DNA from: Bacteroidota bacterium
GTDB taxonomy: Bacteria > Bacteroidota > Bacteroidia > Flavobacteriales > Flavobacteriaceae
Assembly (NCBI GenBank): GCA_023390775.1
Contig: JAEWCF010000040.1
Location: 1 to 42,964 of the forward strand
Direction: 5' to 3'
DNA length: 42,964 nucleotides
In this document: positions 24,034 to 30,205 of the stretch, in pieces
Position numbering within the stretch: position 1 is the first letter of the stretch
How the letters are laid out: the number at the start of each line of letters is the position of its first letter
Notes under the pieces: model-generated
Told to the model about the DNA's origin: nothing
What the model saw: only the letters and a program-made list of their open reading frames with translations
The model's database searches: none
Translations under genes and position numbers: made by a program

Positions 24034-25437
24034 ATGAAAAATTTCCTCCACACCCTGTTCCTAGTTTTATCGGCACTGACAATTTACGCGCAGCCAACCG
24101 AACTGTTGCCTGAGCAACAGCGCGCCCTTGACCGTTACCTTAACCGCGAATTGGAATCGCAGAAAATTCCGGGCATTGCGCTCGCTGTGGTCCGGGACGG
24201 TAAGGCAATTTTTACCAAGGGTTACGGTTTTGCAAACCTGGAACACAAGATTCCCGTAAGCGAAAAGACCATGTTCCAGTCGGGTTCGGTGGGAAAGGCG
24301 TTTACCGTGATGGCCGTGCTGATGCTGGCGGACGAAGGAAAAATCGACCTGGCATCGTCCATACGCCGGTATATTCCCGAGGCCCCCGAAGCCTGGCAAA
24401 AAGTGACCGTTCGGCACATGCTCGAACACACATCGGGCATGACGGGCTATCCGGACGAACTGGATTTCAGGAAAGACTACACGCCAAGGGAATTGCTTGA
24501 CCTCTATTTCAGGATCCCACTCGCATTTGAGCCCGGTGCCCGCCGCGGTTACAGCAATGTTGCCTTTAGTATCCTCGGTACGCTGATAGAAAGGGTTTCC
24601 GGAAAGTTTTACGGCGATTTTTTGAGGGAGAGGATTTTCGAGCCTGTGGGGATGAAGGATTCGCGCATCATCAGCGAGGAAGATATCGTCCCCAATCGCG
24701 CTGCCGGTTACCGAAAAGTCGAGGGGGAGATCAAAAACCAGGAATGGGTGGCACCCAGCCACAATACCGATGCCGCAGGGTCGCTTTATCTCAACCTCGA
24801 AGACATGGTCAAGTTTGAGGGCGCGATCCATGCGCAGAAACTGCTCTCACCTAAAATGTACCGGGAAATGTGGACTCCCATAACCACTCTCGAAGGCGGG
24901 ATTGAACCCTGGGGCATGAGTTGGAGCGTCACGCGCGAAAACGGCCGGCAACTGATTGCGCACAGCGGCGGGTGGCAGGGCTTCACCTCGAATTTTACGC
25001 GGTATCCCGAAAAGAAACTGGCGATCGTCTTGTTCACGAACCTGCGGGGGGCATCACCGGACCGCCTTGCCGTTGGCATCCTGAGCATATTGGCACCCGA
25101 ACTCGGCATTGCAGGCGCAGTCCCGATAAAAAGCACGGAACCCAAATTTGATGTTGCGGTCAAAAAATTGGTGGACGATATTGTGGCCGGCAAAATTGAC
25201 CTTACGATGTATTCGGGCGCCGCGCTCGAGATGATGCAAAAGCACGGCGAAAAGGCAACCGCGGAATTCAACAGCTACGGAAAATTAAAAAGGATCGAGC
25301 TGATCGACCATGAAAAGAAGCCGAATGGGAACCAAAACGTCCGCCACCGGCTGAGTTTCGACCACAAGCAGATTATCCTTATCTGCAGTTTCAATCCTGA
25401 GGGCAAGGTTTACGAGATGGATGCGAGGCGGGAGTGA
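24034..25437 (+). CDS. secreted serine beta-lactamase-like hydrolase (class C / S12 type)
   Basis: A 467-aa exported protein. The signal peptide MKNFLHTLFLVLSALTIYAQ is followed by a penicillin-binding-protein/class C beta-lactamase fold (about 25-370). The catalytic SxxK is Ser85-Val-Gly-Lys88, the YxN motif is Tyr173-Ser-Asn, and HSGG at 310-313 replaces KTG. This pattern is typical of esterases and D-amino-peptide hydrolases as well as lactamases, so antibiotic hydrolysis is not implied. A further domain of about 95 aa follows (VKKLVDDIVAGKIDL...). The stop is followed within 10 nt by TCAGNNG heptamers. Confidence 0.9.
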   Translation: MKNFLHTLFLVLSALTIYAQPTELLPEQQRALDRYLNRELESQKIPGIALAVVRDGKAIFTKGYGFANLEHKIPVSEKTMFQSGSVGKAFTVMAVLMLADEGKIDLASSIRRYIPEAPEAWQKVTVRHMLEHTSGMTGYPDELDFRKDYTPRELLDLYFRIPLAFEPGARRGYSNVAFSILGTLIERVSGKFYGDFLRERIFEPVGMKDSRIISEEDIVPNRAAGYRKVEGEIKNQEWVAPSHNTDAAGSLYLNLEDMVKFEGAIHAQKLLSPKMYREMWTPITTLEGGIEPWGMSWSVTRENGRQLIAHSGGWQGFTSNFTRYPEKKLAIVLFTNLRGASPDRLAVGILSILAPELGIAGAVPIKSTEPKFDVAVKKLVDDIVAGKIDLTMYSGAALEMMQKHGEKATAEFNSYGKLKRIELIDHEKKPNGNQNVRHRLSFDHKQIILICSFNPEGKVYEMDARRE

Positions 25438-25446
25438 AGAAAGCTG

Positions 25447-25467
25447 TCAGCTGTCAGCCGTCAGCTT
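25447..25467. repeat. heptamer array TCAGCTG/TCAGCCG x3
   Basis: tcagctg, tcagccg, tcagctt in exact 7-bp register, beginning 9 nt after the serine hydrolase stop. The same word family follows the stop of the M1-like gene at 29920. Confidence 0.75.
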
Positions 25468-25509
25468 GTTTTTAGGTTATCGATAACAGTGGGGTTCAAT
25501 GGCATAATT

Positions 25510-25579
25510 GGGTTGTGGGCTGTCGGTTATGGGTTGTGAGTTGTGAGTTTTGGGTTTTGGGTTTTGGGTTTTGGGATAT
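25510..25579. repeat. heptamer array GGGTTTT/GGGTTGT x10
   Basis: Ten consecutive 7-mers: four mostly gggttgt-like, one cggttat, two gagtt, then three gggtttt and gggatat. No period slip. First part of a composite cassette repeated at 25897. Confidence 0.9.
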
Positions 25580-25613
25580 ACCCGGAGACTCACCTATCAT
25601 TCTTGTACTTTAG

Positions 25614-25669
25614 TCATTCGTCATTAGTCATTGGACATTTGTCATTGGACTTTCGTCATTCGTCATTTA
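25614..25669. repeat. heptamer array TCATTNG x8
   Basis: tcattcg, tcattag, tcattgg, acatttg, tcattgg, actttcg, tcattcg, tcattta, all in 7-bp register. It directly follows the promoter-like TACTTTAG at 25606-25613. Confidence 0.9.
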
Positions 25670-25705
25670 CTTCGCTACCGCTCCGTAAGTTCGGCTTCGC
25701 CTCGG
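25668..25705. repeat. GC-rich recurrent element, copy 1
   Basis: About 38 nt beginning ACTTCGCTACCGCT and ending GGCTTCGCCTCGG. Copy 2 at 30079-30117 agrees at about 32 of 38 positions. The 3' part can fold as GGC-TTC-GCC. It lies between a TCATTNG array and ATTCAAA words. Confidence 0.7.
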
Positions 25706-25896
25706 ATTAAAATTCAAAATTGTCAAAAACCTCAGTGTCGCACCGTGCAACCGGCGTCCATTCTAAATCATCATTTGACTTTTAAAGAATTTCGCGCGGG
25801 GAAAGAGTGGGAATATACCCGGCCCCTCCCCTACACCCGAAGGTCGGAAATCAGCCCGGGTCGCAGGTGCGGGAAAGCCGTAGGAAAGGTTAAATT
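25706..25896. other. unassigned intergenic segment between heptamer arrays
   Basis: After two short AT-rich heptamers (attcaaa, attgtca at 25712-25725) comes about 170 nt without repeats. It contains TATACCCGG at about 25814-25822, which recalls the TATACCCGGAGACTCAC word of both flanking cassettes. A 106-codon frame crosses it but runs through the repeats on both sides and is not credible as a gene. No RNA family recognised. Confidence 0.4.
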
Positions 25897-25966
25897 GGGT
25901 TATGGGTTATGGGTTTTGCGTTTTGAGTTTTGGGTTTTGGGTTTTGGGTAATGGGTTTTGAGGTAT
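25897..25966. repeat. heptamer array GGGTTTT/GGGTTAT x10
   Basis: Ten consecutive 7-mers (gggttat x2, then gggtttt with gcgtttt, gagtttt and gggtaat variants). Second copy of the cassette seen at 25510, again followed by TATACCCGGAGACTCAC (25964-25980). Confidence 0.9.
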
Positions 25967-26001
25967 ACCCGGAGACTCACCCCATCTTTCTTGTACTTTA
26001 G

Positions 26002-26064
26002 TCATTCGTCATTGGAAATTTGTCATTGGACATTCGTCATTTGTCATGTGACATTCGTCATTCG
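26002..26064. repeat. heptamer array TCATTNG x9
   Basis: tcattcg, tcattgg, aaatttg, tcattgg, acattcg, tcatttg, tcatgtg, acattcg, tcattcg in exact 7-bp register, directly after TACTTTAG at 25994-26001. Counterpart of the array at 25614. Confidence 0.9.
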
Positions 26065-26075
26065 TCAAAATTCAC

Positions 26076-26083
26076 TACTTTAG
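26076..26083 (+). promoter_or_regulatory. TACTTTAG promoter-like element before the LOG-family gene
   Basis: Third TACTTTAG in this intergenic region, 91 nt before the ATG at 26175. No clear -33 element. Confidence 0.35.
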
Positions 26084-26095
26084 CGCGCTTTTATT

Positions 26096-26168
26096 CGGTT
26101 CTGAGTTTTGGGTTTTGGGTTTAACCAACCCTGGACAACGACCCATGACTCGCAACCCATAACCCGAT
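26096..26168. repeat. opposed heptamer arrays GGGTTTT x4 and ACCCATA x4
   Basis: 26096-26123 holds cggttct, gagtttt, gggtttt, gggttta. After 17 nt, 26141-26168 holds acccatg, actcgca, acccata, acccgat, which is the reverse-complement word of gggttat. The two could partly pair, and they end 6 nt before the LOG-family start codon, so they form its leader. Confidence 0.75.
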
Positions 26169-26174
26169 ACCACA

Positions 26175-26903
26175 ATGAGACTCGAAGATTTTGACAATGA
26201 TGAAGACAAGGTAATCCAGGAACGCCTCAAGCAAAAGCCATGGCATGAGATCCGGACAAACGATTCCTGGGCGATCTTCAAGATCATGAGTGAATTCGTC
26301 AACGGATATGAGACGATGAGCCGGATCGGGCCGTGCGTTTCCATCTTCGGTTCGGCACGCACCAAGCCCGAGGATCCGTTCTACCTTTTGACCGAAAAGA
26401 TTGCGTACAAAATTTCAAAGGCGGGTTACGGCGTGATTACGGGCGGAGGCCCCGGCATCATGGAAGCCGGAAACAAGGGAGCGCACACGGGCGGCGGAAC
26501 TTCCGTTGGGCTCAATATCGAGCTTCCCTTCGAGCAGCATTTCAATCCCTATATCGACAAGGACAAAAACCTGAATTTCGATTACTTCTTTGTGCGAAAG
26601 GTCATGTTTGTCAAGTATTCACAAGGATTCGTGATCATGCCGGGCGGATTTGGAACGCTCGACGAAATGTTCGAGGCCATCACCCTGATCCAGACCAAGA
26701 AAATTGCGAAGTTCCCCATCATCCTGGTCGGCAGCGCGTTTTGGCAAGGCCTGATGGACTGGATCAAGACCGTCCTGGTCGAGCGCCACGCCAACGTCAG
26801 CCCTGAGGATTTGAACCTTATACGGATTGTGGACACTGAGGACGAGGTCGTCGAAGTTTTGGACAATTTCTACAAGAAGTATACGCTGAGCCCGAATTTT
26901 TGA
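26175..26903 (+). CDS. TIGR00730/LOG-family Rossmann protein
   Basis: A 242-aa cytoplasmic protein of the LOG-like family (TIGR00730), whose characterised members are nucleoside 5'-monophosphate phosphoribohydrolases, including cytokinin-activating enzymes in plants. The two signature motifs are present: GGGPGIMEAGNKGA from residue 90 and PGGFGTLDEMFE from residue 156. Bacterial members often act in nucleotide salvage (AMP/CMP hydrolysis); the older label lysine decarboxylase is not supported. Its leader is entirely repeat-derived. It ends 3 nt before another heptamer array. Confidence 0.93.
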   Translation: MRLEDFDNDEDKVIQERLKQKPWHEIRTNDSWAIFKIMSEFVNGYETMSRIGPCVSIFGSARTKPEDPFYLLTEKIAYKISKAGYGVITGGGPGIMEAGNKGAHTGGGTSVGLNIELPFEQHFNPYIDKDKNLNFDYFFVRKVMFVKYSQGFVIMPGGFGTLDEMFEAITLIQTKKIAKFPIILVGSAFWQGLMDWIKTVLVERHANVSPEDLNLIRIVDTEDEVVEVLDNFYKKYTLSPNF

Positions 26904-26905
26904 TT

Positions 26906-26940
26906 TGGTTGACGGTTGACGGTTTACGGATGACAGTTAA
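26906..26940. repeat. heptamer array GGTTGAC x5
   Basis: ggttgac, ggttgac, ggtttac, ggatgac, agttaac in 7-bp register, starting directly after the LOG-family stop codon. Confidence 0.85.
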
Positions 26941-26963
26941 CGGTGCCAAGCAAGCGTGCGTTG

Positions 26964-27040
26964 GCGACTGACGACTGACGACTGACGACTGACGACTTAC
27001 GACTGACAACTGACAACTGACGACTGACAACTGACGACAG
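26964..27040. repeat. heptamer array CRACTGA x11
   Basis: Eleven consecutive 7-mers: cgactga x4, cgactta, cgactga, caactga x2, cgactga, caactga, cgacaga. This is the most regular array in the window. Its reverse complement word TCAGTCG makes the array after the next gene (29925-29966). Confidence 0.95.
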
Positions 27041-27103
27041 ACCGTTCAAAAACGCAACCTCCTTTGCCGCATTGCATCTTTAGCGTTATATTGCGGTTGC
27101 CCT

Positions 27104-29920
27104 ATGCTGAAGAAATTCCTGTTTACCGTCCTGCTGTTTTCGTGCTTTTCCGTGCAGGCGCAGCATCGTATCAGGATTTTTGCCGAAGTCGACCACAAAA
27201 GGAAGGTGATCGGGGTCAGACAGGAAATTGTCTTTGTAAACAATTCGGCGGAACGCCTTGAATTCCTCGTGCTCAGCGATTGGAACAATGCGTTCTTGGG
27301 CAAGGAAACACCGCTGGCCAAACGGTTCTCGGACGAATTCATACGCGCTTTCCACCTGGCCAAAGACCACGAACGAGGGCAAACTTCCAACATCTCGATC
27401 CTGGACGCAAACCGGCACTTTCTGCAATGGCAAAGGCCAAACGGTAAACCGGACCTGCTGGAAGTTCAGCTTCGGGAGCCGCTTGCCCCAGGCGACAGCA
27501 CCCGGATCGAACTGACCTATTTTTTGAAAATACCGTCGGACCGCTTCACCAAATTCGGCTATAGCGATGACGGCTTCCTCCTGCGCGATGTTTTCCTGAT
27601 GCCCGCCCGGATCGAAAAGGGGGAATTTGTCCGGTACAGCCATGAAAACCTGGATGACAGCGCCCTCGCCCCATTCGACATTTCTTTGGAAATCAGGACT
27701 TTGCCCGGTTTTGAAGTTTTTTCCGATCTTGACCAGGGCCAACCGCACGACCAAAAGGATTACAGGACTTTCAGCCTGCAGGGGTCCAATCGCACCGATT
27801 TCACGATCGCCATCGGCCAAAAAGAGGATTACCACTCGTTCAAAAATGCATCGGTCGAGGTGGTGAACGGATTGATGGACTCGCGTGTGGATGACATCAG
27901 CCGCGCCATGATCGTGGACCGGGTCGTGGAGTATGTCCAGGCCAACATCGGCGATTTTCCCCACGAAAAAATTATCGTCACGCAGGCCGATTACGACCGG
28001 AACCCTTTCTACGGCCTCAACCAGCTGCCGTCTTTCATCAGGCCTTTTCCCGATGATTTCGTATACGAGATTAAGTTCCTGAAAACCTATCTCCACAATT
28101 TTCTTTCACAAAGCCTCCAGCTCGATCCCCGAAAGGACAATTATATATTCGACGCACTCCAGGTCTACACGATGATGCGGTACATGGACGAGTACCATCC
28201 AAGCGCGAAGATGATGGGGAGCCTGTCCAACCTGCGGATACTGAAAGGCTACAATTTCATGAACGTCGGATTCAACGAGCAATACAGCTATTTCTACATG
28301 CTCATGGCGCGAAAGAACCTGGACCAGCCCATCGGCGAACCGAAGGATGAACTGATTAAGTTCAACGAACAGATTGCCGGAAAATACCGCGCCGGGCTGA
28401 GCCTTTCCTACCTCGATCATTACCTGGGAGGAGATATTGTGCCTGCGGCGATCCGGAACTTTTATGCCGAAGCCTCCAAAAGGAAGGTTTCGCAAACCGA
28501 TTTTGAATCTGCGCTGAAAAGCCGCGCCGGAAAAGACATCGACTGGTTCTTCGACACCGTCATCCACTCGCGAAGATTGATCGATTTCAAGTTCGATAAG
28601 GTGGCACCTACCGCCGACAGCATTTCGTTTACCTTTAAAAACCGCACGGGGACCCAGGTTCCGATCCCGGTTTCGGGCGTGAGCCGGGGAAAGGAGCTTT
28701 TCAAATTCTGGATCGACAACCCCGCAACGGATTCCCTTTTTACCGTGCCGAGGTTGGGCGCCGACAAGATCGTCATCAATTATGCGAACGAGGTTCCCGA
28801 ATACAACCTTCGGAACAATTGGCGTTCCCTCAGGGAATTTTCCATCAGCAACCGCCCGATCCGGTTCAGGCCGGTCAAGGACCTTGAAGACCCGTATTAC
28901 AACCAGGTCCTTTACGTACCGACGCTCACCTATAACCTATATGACGGGCTCTCGCCGGGGATCCGCTTTCACAATAAGACCATTCTGGACAAGCCCATCG
29001 TCTTTGACTTCAATCCGGTTTATTCCACCAATCAAAAAACGTTTACGGGGTCGTTCCTGGCCGCCGTCAACCAAAACATTCGCGAGGGAAGGTTGTACCT
29101 GATCCGGTATTCGGCCAGCGGAAATTACTTTCACTATGCGCCCGATGCCGCCTATCTAAGGTTGAATCCGATGGTGATGTTCCGCATCCGTGAAGACAAC
29201 TTCAGGGACAACCGGAACCAGACCATTCTTTTGCGACAAGTCATCGTGGACCGGCAGGAAACGGATTATGTGATCGATAATTCCGAGGAAAATTACACCG
29301 TATTCGATGCCAAATACATCAACTCGCGCACCGAGGCCACGCGGCACCAGCGATTCGTGGCCGATTTCCAGGCGGCGGGCAAATTTGGCAAGGCGATCGC
29401 GGAGGCCGGTTTCAGGCGCCTTTTTGCCAATAACCGACAGGTCGACATCCGGGTTTTTGCGGGTACGTTTCTGTACAACAACACCGATTCGGATTACTTC
29501 AGCTTCGCGCTGGACCGGCCAACCGATTACCTCTTCGATTACAATTATTACGGAAGGTCCGAATCGACGGGCATTTTCAGCCAGCAGCTCGTGGTTTCCG
29601 AAGGCGGCTTCAAGTCAAAACTGGCCACGCCTTACGCCAACCGGTGGATGGCCACTACAAACGTCGGTGTGAACGTGTGGAACTGGGTGGAGGTCTACGC
29701 CGATGCCGGATGGATCAAGAACCGCGGGCAGGACCCCCACTTCGTCTATGACAGCGGCATCCGCCTGAATTTGGTCACCGATTACTTCGAACTATATTTT
29801 CCCGTCAATTCCTCCAACGGATGGGAAATCGCCCAACCCAATTACCACGAGAAGATCCGTTTCATCGTCACCCTGGACCCGAGGATTTTGGTGGGGTTGT
29901 TTACGAGGAAATGGTTTTGA
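27104..29920 (+). CDS. M1-peptidase-like protein without HExxH, fused to a C-terminal outer-membrane barrel
   Basis: A 938-aa exported protein. The signal peptide is MLKKFLFTVLLFSCFSVQA. Residues about 22-230 match the N-terminal beta domain of M1 aminopeptidases, and about 235-500 the helical gluzincin-like domain (RYMDEYHPSAKMMGSLSNL; DFESALKSRAGKDIDWFFD). The zinc motif HExxH is absent: at its expected place the chain reads YLHNFLSQSL (His331), and the NEGFA helix is IFDALQVYTMMRYMDEY. No GxMEN motif is seen. From about 585 the chain becomes strand-rich (YVPTLTYNLYDGLSPGIRFHN...) and ends in Phe, as outer-membrane barrels do. A catalytically dead peptidase scaffold on an outer-membrane barrel is inferred. 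Heptamer arrays flank the gene in opposite orientation. Confidence 0.75.
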   Translation: MLKKFLFTVLLFSCFSVQAQHRIRIFAEVDHKRKVIGVRQEIVFVNNSAERLEFLVLSDWNNAFLGKETPLAKRFSDEFIRAFHLAKDHERGQTSNISILDANRHFLQWQRPNGKPDLLEVQLREPLAPGDSTRIELTYFLKIPSDRFTKFGYSDDGFLLRDVFLMPARIEKGEFVRYSHENLDDSALAPFDISLEIRTLPGFEVFSDLDQGQPHDQKDYRTFSLQGSNRTDFTIAIGQKEDYHSFKNASVEVVNGLMDSRVDDISRAMIVDRVVEYVQANIGDFPHEKIIVTQADYDRNPFYGLNQLPSFIRPFPDDFVYEIKFLKTYLHNFLSQSLQLDPRKDNYIFDALQVYTMMRYMDEYHPSAKMMGSLSNLRILKGYNFMNVGFNEQYSYFYMLMARKNLDQPIGEPKDELIKFNEQIAGKYRAGLSLSYLDHYLGGDIVPAAIRNFYAEASKRKVSQTDFESALKSRAGKDIDWFFDTVIHSRRLIDFKFDKVAPTADSISFTFKNRTGTQVPIPVSGVSRGKELFKFWIDNPATDSLFTVPRLGADKIVINYANEVPEYNLRNNWRSLREFSISNRPIRFRPVKDLEDPYYNQVLYVPTLTYNLYDGLSPGIRFHNKTILDKPIVFDFNPVYSTNQKTFTGSFLAAVNQNIREGRLYLIRYSASGNYFHYAPDAAYLRLNPMVMFRIREDNFRDNRNQTILLRQVIVDRQETDYVIDNSEENYTVFDAKYINSRTEATRHQRFVADFQAAGKFGKAIAEAGFRRLFANNRQVDIRVFAGTFLYNNTDSDYFSFALDRPTDYLFDYNYYGRSESTGIFSQQLVVSEGGFKSKLATPYANRWMATTNVGVNVWNWVEVYADAGWIKNRGQDPHFVYDSGIRLNLVTDYFELYFPVNSSNGWEIAQPNYHEKIRFIVTLDPRILVGLFTRKWF

Positions 29921-29924
29921 GATG

Positions 29925-29966
29925 TCAGCTATCAGTCGTCAGTCATCAGTCGTCAGTCGTCAGCTG
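29925..29966. repeat. heptamer array TCAGTCG x6
   Basis: tcagcta, tcagtcg, tcagtca, tcagtcg x2, tcagctg in 7-bp register, beginning 4 nt after the stop of the M1-like gene. It is the reverse complement of the word in the array upstream of that gene. Confidence 0.9.
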
Positions 29967-30042
29967 ATGGAGCAAATCGGGAGCCGATTGCTTATAGCCG
30001 TGTTGGCAAGGTCGGCATTGAGGATTCTTTCGACTTTATAGT

Positions 30043-30078
30043 AATTCGCCAATTCGCTAATTCGCTAATTCGCTAATT
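30043..30078. repeat. octamer array AATTCGCT x4.5
   Basis: aattcgcc, aattcgct x3, aatt. This is the one array with an 8-bp rather than 7-bp period. It runs directly into the GC-rich element at 30079. Confidence 0.85.
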
Positions 30079-30117
30079 AACTTCGCTATCGCTTCGTTCT
30101 GTTGGGCTTCGCCTCGG
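30079..30117. repeat. GC-rich recurrent element, copy 2
   Basis: About 39 nt beginning ACTTCGCTATCGCT and ending GGCTTCGCCTCGG, matching copy 1 at 25668-25705 at about 32 positions. It follows a short-period array, like copy 1. The segment 29967-30042 between the two arrays holds nothing recognised. Confidence 0.7.
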
Positions 30118-30154
30118 GTTGCCAATTAACCCATTCTCCCGGCCTTCTCCGGCG

Positions 30155-30186
30155 TTTGCCATCATCCCCATCTTTCCTTACATTTG
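30155..30186 (+). promoter_or_regulatory. promoter of the fused E1 gene
   Basis: TTTG at 30155-30158, 20-nt spacer, TACATTTG at 30179-30186. Both boxes and the spacing fit the Bacteroidota consensus exactly; the ATG follows 19 nt later. The best promoter in the window. Confidence 0.8.
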
Positions 30187-30205
30187 TAACCGCCAACATT
30201 TTCCT

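Noticed and set aside
24034..25437. Antibiotic-resistance beta-lactamase
   Set aside because: SxxK, YSN and HSGG fit many esterases and peptidases of this fold; nothing points to lactam hydrolysis.
25631..25951. 106-codon frame in the repeat region
   Set aside because: It starts in a TCATTNG array and ends in a GGGTTTT array (tail FEFWVLGFG is the translated repeat), with no start signal or recognisable domain.
26175..26903. Lysine decarboxylase
   Set aside because: The GGGPGIMEA and PGGFGTLDE motifs define the LOG phosphoribohydrolase family; the decarboxylase label is an old misannotation.
25447..27040. CRISPR-like array
   Set aside because: Units are 7 bp and contiguous with no spacers, and no cas genes are present.
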